A DNA stretch of 64,000 nucleotides from Streptomyces sparsogenes (GCF_001704635.1 NZ_MAXF01000061.1:33106-97105), one strand, 5' to 3'. Shown: positions 47,471-56,099, counted from the stretch's first letter. The notes: a model not told the origin generated them from the letters alone. Program-made: numbers and translations.

Positions 47471-48417
47471 GCCTCGGCCTTTCCGTGCTTGGCCGCATAC
47501 GCCGCGGCCGCCTCGCGCACCCAGGCGCCTTCCTCATGGGCCCGCCGCCGCTGGGACATGCGCTGGGCGTTGCACGGCCCGTTTCCCCGGAGCACCTCGC
47601 GGAACTCCTCCCAGTCGATGGGGCCGAAGTCGTAGTGGCCCCGGTCCTCGTTCCACTTCAGGTCGGGGTCGGGGAGGGTGAGGCCGAGCGCCTCGGCCTG
47701 GGGGACGCAGATGTCGACGAAGCGCTGGCGCAGCTCGTCGTTGGAATGGCGCTTGATCTTCCAGGCCATGGACTGGGCGGAGTGTGCGGATGCGTCGTCG
47801 GGCGGGCCGAACATCATCAGCGAGGGCCACCACCAGCGGTCCACGGCGTCCTGGGCCATGGCGTGCTGGGCCGGTGTGCCCCGGCTCAGGGTCAGCAGCA
47901 GCTCGTATCCCTGGCGCTGGTGGAAGGACTCCTCCTTGCAGATCCGGACCATCGCCCGCGCGTAAGGACCGTAGGAGCAGCGGCACAGCGGCACTTGGTT
48001 GGTGATCGCCGCGCCGTCCACCAGCCAGCCGATGGCGCCGACATCGGCCCAGGTCAGGGTGGGGTAGTTGAAGATCGAGGAGTACTTCTGGCGGCCGGAG
48101 TGGAGCTTGTCGAGCAGCTCTTCGCGGCTGGTGCCCAGGGTCTCGGCGGCGCTGTAGAGATACAGGCCGTGTCCCGCCTCGTCCTGGACCTTGGCCATGA
48201 GGATGGCCTTGCGGCGCAGCGAGGGGGCGCGCGTGATCCAGTTGGCCTCCGGCTGCATGCCGATGATCTCGGAGTGGGCGTGCTGGGCCATCTGCCGGAT
48301 CAGTGAGGCGCGGTATGCGTCGGGCAGCCAGTCGCGGGGCTCGATGCGCTCGTCCGCGGCCAGAGCGGCGTCGAACACCGTCTGGTACGCCTCCGGGTCA
48401 GCCGCCGTCGTCGTCAT
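47467..48417 (-). CDS. paaA: phenylacetyl-CoA epoxidase catalytic subunit PaaA
   Basis: A 316-residue di-iron oxygenase that epoxidises the ring of phenylacetyl-CoA. Metal ligands are visible as [18 protein letters not shown] (E-x2-H) and [15 protein letters not shown] (E-x2-H). It starts the operon paaABCDE, with a PaaR-type operator 45-58 bp upstream. No paaK ligase, paaG, paaJ or paaZ is in the window, so the pathway is completed elsewhere. Confidence 0.97.
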   Translation of the reverse strand: MTTTAADPEAYQTVFDAALAADERIEPRDWLPDAYRASLIRQMAQHAHSEIIGMQPEANWITRAPSLRRKAILMAKVQDEAGHGLYLYSAAETLGTSREELLDKLHSGRQKYSSIFNYPTLTWADVGAIGWLVDGAAITNQVPLCRCSYGPYARAMVRICKEESFHQRQGYELLLTLSRGTPAQHAMAQDAVDRWWWPSLMMFGPPDDASAHSAQSMAWKIKRHSNDELRQRFVDICVPQAEALGLTLPDPDLKWNEDRGHYDFGPIDWEEFREVLRGNGPCNAQRMSQRRRAHEEGAWVREAAAAYAAKHGKAEA

Positions 48418-48458
48418 ACGAAGCCCCTCCGCCGTCCCGCCGGGCCACCCCGGCCCGA

Positions 48459-48475
48459 CCGACCGATCGTTCGGT
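48459..48475. promoter_or_regulatory. PaaR-type operator, paaA promoter
   Basis: CCGACCGATCGTTCGGT; its core on the reverse strand is ACCGAACGATCGGT, matching the ACCGNNCGNNCGGT core reported for PaaR in Corynebacterium. It is the exact reverse complement of 53223-53239. Confidence 0.85.
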
Positions 48476-48511
48476 TCAATGGTGTGCCGGGGGTGCGCGG
48501 GGTGTCAAGCC

Positions 48512-48520
48512 TGTGGATAA
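48512..48520 (-). promoter_or_regulatory. perfect DnaA box, paaA promoter
   Basis: TGTGGATAA, 36 bp from the PaaR-type operator, in the divergent region between paaA and the DUF5819 gene. Confidence 0.75.
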
Positions 48521-48644
48521 CTCCGGGGCGCTGGGCCCCGCGCGCGCTCATCGGTACCGTTCCGGGGCGTAAGGGCCGCGAGAAGCGCGGAGAGCGCGCG
48601 GCAGCGCGGCGCGCGCGGCCTGGGACCACGGGATCGGGGCGGGA

Positions 48645-49325
48645 ATGGCGGAGACGGAGCGAACCGGGCAGAGGGAGAGGGGGGAGGGAACCGGCAGGCC
48701 GCTCTCGCTGCCCTCGCAGCTCGTCGTCGCGGTGGGCCTCGCGGTCACCGTGGCCGCCGTGGCCATCCACCTCGGGATGGCCTTCCTGAACGTCGCTCCG
48801 CCCAACACGGTCAGCAAGCAGCACGGCGCGGCGATAGACGACTACATATATCCGGAATTCGAACGGAACTGGAAGCTCTTCGCCCCCAACCCGCTCCAGC
48901 AGAACATCGACGTGCAGGCGCGCGCCGAGATCCGCACCCCCGAGGGCGGCACCACGACCACCGGATGGCGCGACCTGTCGGCCCAGGACGGCGCGGCCAT
49001 CAGGCACAACCCGCTGCCCAGCCACACCCAGCAGAACCAGCTGCGCCGCGCCTGGGACTTCTACGTCCTCTCGCACGACGCCCAGGAGCGGCCGAACGGG
49101 CTGCGCGGACAGCTCTCCGGGCAGTACCTGCGACGGCTCGTGATGGACCGCCTGGGCCCGCGGCAGGACGGCGGCACGGTGCAGCGCGTACAGCTGCGCT
49201 CGGTCACCCGGCAGCTCGCCGCGCCGTCGTGGAGCGAGGAGAAGACCGACACCAGGCCCGTGCGGCGGGTCCTGCCCTGGTGGACGGTCACCGCGGACGA
49301 CCTGCCGGAGGCGAAGCGCCGGTGA
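48645..49325 (+). CDS. DUF5819 membrane protein (SdpA-like)
   Basis: A 226-residue protein with one membrane helix (SQLVVAVGLAVTVAAVAIHLG, residues about 25-45, ends clipped) and an extracytoplasmic domain containing the family motif PEFERNWKLFAPNPLQQNID, then VQARAEI and GWRDLSAQDG. It overlaps the HTTM gene by 4 bp. DUF5819 plus HTTM resembles the SdpA-SdpB pair that matures the SdpC toxin in Bacillus; no SdpC-like peptide is encoded here. The link is an inference from architecture. Confidence 0.85.
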   Translation: MAETERTGQRERGEGTGRPLSLPSQLVVAVGLAVTVAAVAIHLGMAFLNVAPPNTVSKQHGAAIDDYIYPEFERNWKLFAPNPLQQNIDVQARAEIRTPEGGTTTTGWRDLSAQDGAAIRHNPLPSHTQQNQLRRAWDFYVLSHDAQERPNGLRGQLSGQYLRRLVMDRLGPRQDGGTVQRVQLRSVTRQLAAPSWSEEKTDTRPVRRVLPWWTVTADDLPEAKRR

Positions 49326-50629
49326 CCATCCCCGCCCTCCCGCCGCACCCGCCCCTGCCCCCGCACCCGCCCCGCCCCACCGGGCCGCCGGCCGCGCCCC
49401 GCTCCAAGGCGGCCGCCCGAGTCGAGGCCGCCGTCATCCGGGCCCACGCCCGCGTCACAGGGGCGGCGCTCGGGCCGTACCAGACCGCCGTGGTGCGCAT
49501 CGGCTTCTCCTTCACCTGGCTGCTGTTCCTGCTGCGTGAATGGCCCCACCGCCGGCGGCTGTACGGGCCCGACGGCCCGTGGAGCTGGCAGATGGCACAC
49601 CAGCTCATCGAGGGCAACGGCGCCTTCAGCGCGCTGATGTGGTCCGACAGCGCCCTGTGGTTCGAGACCGTCTACGGCCTCGCCCTGCTCTCCAGCGCGC
49701 TGCTCCTGCTGGGCTGGCGCACCCGCACCATGTCCGTGCTGTTCATGCTCGGTGTGATCTCGCTCCAGAACCGCAGCATCTTCGTGGGGGACGGCGGCGA
49801 CAACGTCATCCACCTGATGGCGATGTACCTGACGCTGACCCGGTGCGGACAGGTGTGGTCGCTGGACGCCCGCCGCGCGGCGCGGCGCGGCCCCGGGGCC
49901 CTGGCGACACGCGACACGACCGGGGTCGTGCTGTGGACGCTGACCGGGTCGGCCCTGCTCTGGGCGCAGCTGGGCACCGAGGCCCGGCTCGACTGGTCGG
50001 CCTACGGGCCCCTCCCCGGTGTCGGCTGGGCCACGGCCCTGTGGGGGCTGTGGGCGGTCCACGGCGCCTGGTGGCTGGCGCGGCGCCACGCCCCGGGCGA
50101 GCCGCGCGCCCTTCTGGACGTCCTCGCCAACATCGTGCACAACGGCGCGCTGGTGGTGATCATGGGTGAGGTCTGTCTGCTGTACGCCTCGGCCGGCTGG
50201 TACAAGGTCCAGGGCTCGCGCTGGCAGGACGGCACCGCGCTCTACTACCCGCTGCACCTGGAGTACTTCTCCCCCTGGCCCGCCCTGGCGGAGGCGCTCG
50301 CCGGCAGCGGCCTGCTGGTCATGGTGCTCACCTACGGCACGGTCATCGTGCAGGTCGCCTTCCCCTTCACGCTGCTGAACCGGCGGGTCAAGAACGTGAT
50401 GCTCGTGGTGATGGTGCTGGAGCACCTCGGGATCGCGGTCCTGCTGGGGCTCCCCTTCTTCTCCCTGGCCATGATCGCGGCGGACGCCGTCTTCCTGCCG
50501 ACCAACTTCCTGCGCTGGGTCGGTGGGCGGGCGGGCCGGATCCGCGCCCGGATCCGTGGCCGCCTTCCCGCCCGCTCGGCCCGGCTGCCGGGGCAGCGGG
50601 CGGGGGAGGGGGCCGCCGCCCGACCGTAG
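49322..50629 (+). CDS. HTTM-domain membrane protein (vitamin-K carboxylase-like/SdpB-like)
   Basis: A 435-residue polytopic protein. A Pro-rich N-terminus (1-45) precedes several helices; the HTTM region includes VVRIGFSFTWLLFLLREWPH, NRSIFVGDGGDNVIHLMAMY and YASAGWYKVQGSRWQDGTAL (each quoted to 20 residues). The HTTM family covers gamma-glutamyl carboxylase and SdpB. The GTG overlaps the DUF5819 stop, so the two are translationally coupled and likely form a complex. The substrate is unknown. Confidence 0.88.
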   Translation: MTIPALPPHPPLPPHPPRPTGPPAAPRSKAAARVEAAVIRAHARVTGAALGPYQTAVVRIGFSFTWLLFLLREWPHRRRLYGPDGPWSWQMAHQLIEGNGAFSALMWSDSALWFETVYGLALLSSALLLLGWRTRTMSVLFMLGVISLQNRSIFVGDGGDNVIHLMAMYLTLTRCGQVWSLDARRAARRGPGALATRDTTGVVLWTLTGSALLWAQLGTEARLDWSAYGPLPGVGWATALWGLWAVHGAWWLARRHAPGEPRALLDVLANIVHNGALVVIMGEVCLLYASAGWYKVQGSRWQDGTALYYPLHLEYFSPWPALAEALAGSGLLVMVLTYGTVIVQVAFPFTLLNRRVKNVMLVVMVLEHLGIAVLLGLPFFSLAMIAADAVFLPTNFLRWVGGRAGRIRARIRGRLPARSARLPGQRAGEGAAARP

Positions 50630-50632
50630 GCT
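50627..50632 (+). promoter_or_regulatory. leaderless-type -10 box
   Basis: TAGGCT, 6 bp before the ATG at 50639 and partly inside the end of the HTTM gene; the same sequence and spacing as at 42131. Confidence 0.6.
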
Positions 50633-50638
50633 GTGGGC

Positions 50639-51412
50639 ATGAGTGACGACGAGGCCGCGGTGGCCGTGCGGCGGTGGCGCGAAGAGGCCGCCGACCAGGC
50701 CGTGCTGCTGGACGGCTTCCACGCGCTGAAACACGCGCTTCGCTTCGGGGCCCGGGTGCGGATCGCGGTCACCAGCGACAAGGCCGCCGCCCTCGCCCTC
50801 GCCGCCGAACTGGCCGAGGACCTGTCCGAGGTGATCGAGGAGCGGGTCGTCGAGGTGCCGGCGGAGACGCTGCGGGAGCTTGTGCCGAGGGTCCACCCGA
50901 CGCGGGTGGCCGCGCTGGCGGACAGGCGAGGGCGGCAGCGGAACCTGGCGGAGCTGGCCGGGCCGGCCAGGCGGGCGCCGGTCGTGGTGCTGGACAACCC
51001 GCGCAACCTCGGGAACGTGGGGGCCGTGGTGCGGCTCGCCGCCGGCTTCGGGGCCACGGGGGTGGTCACCACCGGCGACATCGATCCCTGGCACCCGAAC
51101 GCCGTCCGCTCGGGCGCGGGGCTCCACTACGCCACCGCCGTGGAGCGGCTGGCGAGCGACGACCTTCCGGCGGGGCCGCTGTACGCCCTGGACCCGGAGG
51201 GCGAGGACATCCGGTCCCTGGTCATCCCCGATGACGCGCTGCTCGCCTTCGGGTCCGAGCGCCACGGGATCTCGCCCGAGGTGCGGAAGAGGGCCACCTG
51301 GCTGGTGGCCCTCCCCATGCGTCCCCGGGTCTCCAGCTACAACCTGGCCACCAGCGTGGCCATGGCGCTGTTCCACTGGGGAGGGCCTGCCCAGGGGCCG
51401 GCGAGCGGCTGA
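50639..51412 (+). CDS. TrmH/SpoU-family RNA 2'-O-methyltransferase
   Basis: A 257-residue SPOUT methyltransferase. The three motifs are VVLDNPRNLGNVGAVVRLAA (motif 1), LLAFGSERHGIS (motif 2) and LPMRPRVSSYNLATSVAMAL (motif 3); the knotted cofactor site appears intact. The target (rRNA or tRNA) cannot be told from sequence. It is apparently leaderless. It converges with paaN, whose stop is 24 bp away. Confidence 0.92.
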   Translation: MSDDEAAVAVRRWREEAADQAVLLDGFHALKHALRFGARVRIAVTSDKAAALALAAELAEDLSEVIEERVVEVPAETLRELVPRVHPTRVAALADRRGRQRNLAELAGPARRAPVVVLDNPRNLGNVGAVVRLAAGFGATGVVTTGDIDPWHPNAVRSGAGLHYATAVERLASDDLPAGPLYALDPEGEDIRSLVIPDDALLAFGSERHGISPEVRKRATWLVALPMRPRVSSYNLATSVAMALFHWGGPAQGPASG

Positions 51413-51436
51413 GCGGGCGCCGCGTCCGGCCAAGCG

Positions 51437-53158
51437 CTACACGGGGCGGCGGACCTCCACCATGCGGAACCGGGAGGCCACGAACGCGCCGTCGCACAGG
51501 GTGGCGCTCGCCGAGGGATTGCCCCCGCTGCCGTGGAAGTCGGAGAAGGCCGCGGTCTGGTTGACGTAGACCCCGCCGGTCAGATTCAGCGACAGCTGGG
51601 CGCACTCCTCCAGGCAGGCGTCCTCGATCAGCCGCTCCGCGTCCGGGGAGGTGGTGTACGCCCCGACGGTCATCGCGCCCTTGTCCCGGATGGTGCGGCG
51701 CAGCAGGTCGACCGCCTCCGCGGTGGAGTCCACGGCCACGGCGAAGGAGACCGGGCCGAAGCACTCCGAGAGATAGGGCGCCTCCGCGTCGGCCGCCTCC
51801 CAGAACTTGCGGGCGCCGTCGGCCTTGACGAGCACCGGGGTGCGGACCGTGGCGTCGGGGAACTCGGGGTGGGTGACCGAACGGGAGGCCAGGGCGGTCG
51901 CGCCGAGGCCGGGGGCGGCCTCCAGCCGCTCCTTGACACCGGGGTTCACGATCGCTCCGAGCAGGGCGCTCGCCCGCGCGTCGTCGCCCAGCAGGCGCTC
52001 GACGGCGCCCGCCAGGTCGGCGACGACCTCGTCGTACGACTTGGGGCCGGCGTCCGTGTCGATGCCGTCCCGGGGGATCAGCAGGTTCTGCGGGGTGGTG
52101 CACATCTGGCCGCAGTACAGCGACAGGGAGAAGGCCAGGTTGTCCAGCATGCCCTTGTAGTCGTCGGTGGAGTCGATCACCACCGTGTTGACCCCCGCCT
52201 TCTCGGTGAAGACCTGGGCCTGGCGGGCGTGGGTCTCCAGCCAGTCGCCGAAGGCGGTGGAGCCCGTGTAGTCGATGACGCGGATCTCGGGGCGCACGGC
52301 GAGGACCTTGGCCAGGCCCTCGTCCGGCCGCTCGGCGGCCAGGGCCACCAGATTCGGGTCGAAGCCGGCCTCGCGCAGCACCTCGCGCGCCACCTTGACG
52401 GTCATGGCCAGCGGCAGCACGGCCCGCGGGTGGGGCTTGACCAGGACGGCGTTTCCCGTGGCGAGGGAGGCGAACAGGCCCGGGTAGCCATTCCACGTCG
52501 GGAAGGTGTTGCAGCCGATCACCAGGGCGATGCCGCGGGGCACGGGCGTGAAGGTCTTGCGCAGCCGCAGCGGGTCGCGCTTGCCCTGCGGCTTGGTCCA
52601 CTCGGCATCGGCGGGGGTGCGGGTCTGCTCCGCGAAGGCATAGGCCACCGCCTCCAGGCCGCGGTCCTGCGCATGCGGCCCGCCGGCCTGGAACGCCATG
52701 AGATACGCCTGGCCGCTGGTGTGCATGACGGCATGGGCGAACTCATGCGACCGGGCGCTGATCCGGGCCAGGATCTCCAGGCAGACCATGGCGCGCGCCT
52801 CGGGGCCCGCGTCCCGCCAGGCGGGCATCCCGGCGCGCATCGCCGGGAGCAGCACCTCGATGTCCGGGTGCGGATACTCCACGCCGAGCTCGATGCCGTA
52901 CGGCGAGGTCTCGGTGGCCGTCCAGCCGTCCGCGCCGGGCTGGTCCAGCTCGAAGCGCTCGCCGCGGAGCGCGTCGAAGGCCGCCTTGCCGTCGGCCGGG
53001 CTCAGGGTGGGCCGACCGCTCGCGTCGGGCTCTCCGTAAGCCTTCGGATGCTCGGGGTGCGGCGACCAGTACGCGCGGGTACGGATGGCCTCCAGGGCCT
53101 GGTCGAGGGTGGGGCGGTGCTGCTCGGTCAACTGCGCTGTGGTGAGTCCGGCGGTCAC
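51437..53158 (-). CDS. paaN: phenylacetic acid degradation protein PaaN (aldehyde dehydrogenase)
   Basis: A 573-residue aldehyde dehydrogenase-type enzyme of the PaaN family: N-terminal extension RPTLDQALEAIRTRAYWSPH, the NAD-binding VIGCNTFPTWNGYPGLFASL, catalytic Cys in LYCGQMCTTPQN, and Glu in VFTEKAGVNTV. It is thought to oxidise the ring-opened aldehyde of the phenylacetyl-CoA pathway. Unlike PaaZ it lacks the enoyl hydratase domain. GTG start with GAGGAG about 10 bp upstream. Divergent from paaH with a shared operator. Confidence 0.93.
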   Translation of the reverse strand: MTAGLTTAQLTEQHRPTLDQALEAIRTRAYWSPHPEHPKAYGEPDASGRPTLSPADGKAAFDALRGERFELDQPGADGWTATETSPYGIELGVEYPHPDIEVLLPAMRAGMPAWRDAGPEARAMVCLEILARISARSHEFAHAVMHTSGQAYLMAFQAGGPHAQDRGLEAVAYAFAEQTRTPADAEWTKPQGKRDPLRLRKTFTPVPRGIALVIGCNTFPTWNGYPGLFASLATGNAVLVKPHPRAVLPLAMTVKVAREVLREAGFDPNLVALAAERPDEGLAKVLAVRPEIRVIDYTGSTAFGDWLETHARQAQVFTEKAGVNTVVIDSTDDYKGMLDNLAFSLSLYCGQMCTTPQNLLIPRDGIDTDAGPKSYDEVVADLAGAVERLLGDDARASALLGAIVNPGVKERLEAAPGLGATALASRSVTHPEFPDATVRTPVLVKADGARKFWEAADAEAPYLSECFGPVSFAVAVDSTAEAVDLLRRTIRDKGAMTVGAYTTSPDAERLIEDACLEECAQLSLNLTGGVYVNQTAAFSDFHGSGGNPSASATLCDGAFVASRFRMVEVRRPV

Positions 53159-53222
53159 GACTGACCAACTCCTCGTCGAGCTGGGATTGAGCTGAGCTGG
53201 GAACGACGACAGAGTTAGAGTA

Positions 53223-53239
53223 ACCGAACGATCGGTCGG
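53223..53239. promoter_or_regulatory. PaaR-type operator, paaN/paaH promoter
   Basis: ACCGAACGATCGGTCGG between divergent paaN (start 53158) and paaH (start 53293). Its core ACCGAACGATCGGT is identical to the paaA site. Confidence 0.85.
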
Positions 53240-53260
53240 GACAAGAGGGCCTGGCGCACC

Positions 53261-53269
53261 TGTGGATAA
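53261..53269 (-). promoter_or_regulatory. perfect DnaA box, paaH promoter
   Basis: TGTGGATAA, 21 bp from the PaaR-type operator and 24 bp before the paaH ATG. Confidence 0.75.
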
Positions 53270-53292
53270 CTTCGTCCGAGAGGATCAGCGGC

Positions 53293-54828
53293 ATGAGCGC
53301 GATCGACCGGGGGATCGACCCCGCCGGCACCGTCGCCGTGGTCGGCACCGGCACCATGGGCCAGGGAATCGCGCAGGTCGCGCTGGTCGCCGGGCATCCC
53401 GTACGGCTCTATGACGCAGCCCCCGGCCGCGCCGCGCAGGCCGTCGACGGCATCGCCGCGCGCCTGGACAGGCTGGTCGACAAGGGCCGGCTCGAACCCG
53501 CCGCCCGGGACGCCGCCCTCGGCCGGCTCACCCCGGTCGCCGGGCTCGCCGGGCTGACGGACGCCGAGCTGGCGATCGAGGCCATCCTGGAAGACCTCGG
53601 GGCCAAGCAGCAGCTCTTCACCGCCCTCGAATCGGTCGTCTCCGACAGCTGTCTGCTCGCCACCAACACCTCCTCCCTGTCCGTCACCGCCGTCGCCGGC
53701 GCCCTACGGCGCCCCGGCCGCCTGCTGGGCCTGCACTTCTTCAACCCCGCGCCGCTGCTGCCGCTGGTCGAGGTGGTCCGCGGCTTCGCCACCGATGAGG
53801 CCGCCGCCGACCGGGCGTACGCCACCGTCGCGGCCTGGGGGAAGACCCCCGTGCGCTGCGCCGACACCCCCGGCTTCATCGTCAACCGGATCGCCCGCCC
53901 CTTCTACGCCGAGGCCCTCCGCGTCCACGAGGAAGGCGCCGCCGACCCGGCCACCATCGACGCCGTGCTGCGCGAGTGCGGCGGATTCGCGATGGGCCCC
54001 TTCGAACTGACCGACCTGATCGGTCAGGACGTCAACGAGGCCGTCACCCGGTCCGTGTGGGAGGCGATGTACCACGACCCGAAGTTCACCCCCTCCCTCG
54101 CCCAGCGGCGGCTCGTCGACGCCGGCCTGCACGGCCGCAAGTCGGGCCGCGGCTGGTACGACTACGCCGAGGGCGCGGCGCGCCCGGAGCCGCACACCGC
54201 CGAGCCCTGCCCGCCCCCCGGGAAGGTCGCGGTCCACGCGGGGCCGGGGCCGGCGGGGGAGCTGCCCAGGCTGATCGAGGAGGCGGGCATCACGGTCACC
54301 CGGGAGGATCCGGCCGCGGACGCCCCGCCCGGGGGCTGCATCGCCCTGCCCGACGGCACCCGCCTGACCCTCACCGACGGCTCGCCGGCCACCAGCGGCT
54401 CCCCGGCCCCCGGTATCCGGTTCGATCTGGCGCTGGACTACCGCACCGCCACCCGGATCGCCCTCGCCCCGGCCGACACCGTCTCCCCCGAGGCCCTGGC
54501 CTCCGCGATCGGGCTGTTCCAGGCGCTCGGGAAGAAGGTCAGCGTCATCCAGGACGTGCCCGGCATGATCGTGGCCCGCACGGTCGCGATGCTCGCCGAC
54601 TTCGCCATGGACGCCGCCGCCCGCCGGGTGGCGAGCCCGCAGGACATCGACACCGCGATGCGGCTGGGCGTCAACTACCCGCGCGGCCCCCTGCGCTGGG
54701 CGGACGACCTCGGCGCCCGCTGGGTGCGTGACGTCCTGCTCGGTCTCCACCAGGCCTATCCCACCGGCCGCTACGCCCCCTCGCAGTCGCTGATGCGGCG
54801 TGCGGCCGCCGAAGAAAAGCTGCTCTAA
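53293..54828 (+). CDS. paaH: 3-hydroxyacyl-CoA dehydrogenase PaaH
   Basis: A 511-residue dehydrogenase with two HCDH domains. The N-terminal Rossmann motif is VVGTGTMGQGIAQ, then ILEDLGAKQQLF, TNTSSLSVTAVA, LLGLHFFNPAPLLPLVEVV and DTPGFIVNRIARPF; a second C-terminal HCDH domain has VQDVPG-like IQDVPGMIVARTVAML. It oxidises 3-hydroxyadipyl-CoA in phenylacetate degradation. Operon with the TetR gene (2-bp gap). Confidence 0.95.
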   Translation: MSAIDRGIDPAGTVAVVGTGTMGQGIAQVALVAGHPVRLYDAAPGRAAQAVDGIAARLDRLVDKGRLEPAARDAALGRLTPVAGLAGLTDAELAIEAILEDLGAKQQLFTALESVVSDSCLLATNTSSLSVTAVAGALRRPGRLLGLHFFNPAPLLPLVEVVRGFATDEAAADRAYATVAAWGKTPVRCADTPGFIVNRIARPFYAEALRVHEEGAADPATIDAVLRECGGFAMGPFELTDLIGQDVNEAVTRSVWEAMYHDPKFTPSLAQRRLVDAGLHGRKSGRGWYDYAEGAARPEPHTAEPCPPPGKVAVHAGPGPAGELPRLIEEAGITVTREDPAADAPPGGCIALPDGTRLTLTDGSPATSGSPAPGIRFDLALDYRTATRIALAPADTVSPEALASAIGLFQALGKKVSVIQDVPGMIVARTVAMLADFAMDAAARRVASPQDIDTAMRLGVNYPRGPLRWADDLGARWVRDVLLGLHQAYPTGRYAPSQSLMRRAAAEEKLL

Positions 54829-54830
54829 TC

Positions 54831-55418
54831 ATGACCATGGCCAAGCGCGACACCTATACGCCCGAATCGCTGCTCGCGGTTGCCGTCGAGGTGTTCAACG
54901 AGCGCGGTTACGACGGCACGTCCATGGAGCACCTCTCGCGCGCCGCCGGGATCTCCAAGTCCTCGATCTACCACCACGTCAAGGGCAAGGAAGAGCTGCT
55001 GCGGCTGGCCATAAGCCGCGCCCTGGACGGGCTCTTCGGCATCCTCCGGGAGCCGGCCGCGCGGCAGGGGCGGGCGGTCGAGCGGCTGGAGCACGTGGTC
55101 CGGCGCACCGCCGAGGTGCTGATGGCGGAGCTGCCGTATGTCACCCTGCTGCTGCGCGTGCGGGGGAACACGGACACCGAGCGATGGGCCATGGCCCGGC
55201 GGCGGGAGTTCGACCACGAGGTCGCCGAGCTGCTCAAGCAGGCCGTGGCGGACGGGGACCTGCGGCCGGACGTGGACGCCCGGCTGGCGACCCGGCTGCT
55301 CTTCGGGATGATCAACTCGATCGTGGAGTGGTACCGGCCGGGCCGCGGCGGGGCCGCGACCTCGGACGAGGTGGCCGACGCCGTGGTCCGCACGGCCTTC
55401 GCGGGCCTGCGCACCTGA
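54831..55418 (+). CDS. paaR: TetR-family regulator PaaR
   Basis: A 195-residue TetR regulator; HTH from AVEVFNERGYDGTSMEHLSR to SKSSIYHHVKGKEELL, then a C-terminal ligand domain. Co-transcribed with paaH, so autoregulation through the 53223 operator is likely. In characterised systems PaaR releases DNA when phenylacetyl-CoA is bound. Confidence 0.9.
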   Translation: MTMAKRDTYTPESLLAVAVEVFNERGYDGTSMEHLSRAAGISKSSIYHHVKGKEELLRLAISRALDGLFGILREPAARQGRAVERLEHVVRRTAEVLMAELPYVTLLLRVRGNTDTERWAMARRREFDHEVAELLKQAVADGDLRPDVDARLATRLLFGMINSIVEWYRPGRGGAATSDEVADAVVRTAFAGLRT

Positions 55419-55492
55419 CATCCACGGCTCGGGGCCCCTTCACGGCTCGGGGTCCCTCCCGGTGCGGGGCCCCTTCCCAGCTCGGGGCCCCT

Positions 55493-55981
55493 TCACAGCT
55501 CCGAGTCGAGGTCGGTCTCCTCGAAGACCAGCAGCGTCCGGGTGCTCAGCACCTCCGGTATGGCCTGGATGCGGGTGAGGACCAGCTCGCGCAGGGAGCG
55601 GTTGTCCTCGGTGTGGACCAGCAGCAGCACGTCGAAGTCCCCGCTGACCAGGGCGATGTGGGCGGCGCCCGGAAGCTGCCTGAGCTGCTCGCGGACCGTG
55701 CGCCACGAGTTCTGCACGATCTTCAAGGTGATGTACGCCGACGCGCCCTGCCCGGCCCGCTCCTGGTCCACCCGGGCGCTGAAGCCGCGGATCACCCCGT
55801 CGTCGATGAGCCGGTTGATACGGGCGTAGGCATTGGCCCGCGACACGTGCACCCGCTCGGCCACGGAGCGTATCGACGCGCGTCCGTCCGCCCGGAGCAT
55901 GCGCAGGATGTCCCGGTCTATCGGGTCCAGGGGCCGCGCGGGGGGCCTGTCGCCCGGATTGGCCATCTGTTCGCCCCGCAT
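55493..55981 (-). CDS. bkdR: Lrp/AsnC-family regulator BkdR
   Basis: A 162-residue Lrp-type regulator. HTH: LDPIDRDILRMLRADGRASI, RSVAERVHVSRANAYARINR; C-terminal RAM ligand-binding domain with VSGDFDVLLLVHTEDNRSL. ATG 55981 has GGGGAGG 9 bp upstream. It is divergent from bkdABC; an Lrp-type BkdR controls the bkd operon in S. coelicolor, so the assignment is contextual. Confidence 0.88.
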   Translation of the reverse strand: MRGEQMANPGDRPPARPLDPIDRDILRMLRADGRASIRSVAERVHVSRANAYARINRLIDDGVIRGFSARVDQERAGQGASAYITLKIVQNSWRTVREQLRQLPGAAHIALVSGDFDVLLLVHTEDNRSLRELVLTRIQAIPEVLSTRTLLVFEETDLDSEL

Positions 55982-56039
55982 ACCGCCCCGCCTCCCCTTC
56001 ATGGACGTCCTGGCGACATCCCATGCTCTGCTGAACCGT

Positions 56040-56048
56040 TTGTCCACA
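56040..56048 (+). promoter_or_regulatory. perfect DnaA box, bkdR/bkdA region
   Basis: TTGTCCACA, 34 bp from the degenerate PaaR-like site in the bkdR-bkdA divergent region. Confidence 0.75.
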
Positions 56049-56082
56049 GGCTGAGGGCGCCTGTAGCCAAAATGCGTCAACG

Positions 56083-56099
56083 ACCGAACAATCGGTAGG
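56083..56099. promoter_or_regulatory. degenerate PaaR-like operator before bkdA
   Basis: ACCGAACAATCGGTAGG differs at two of 17 bases from the paaN/paaH operator. It sits 49 bp before bkdA. It could instead be a BkdR site. Confidence 0.55.
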
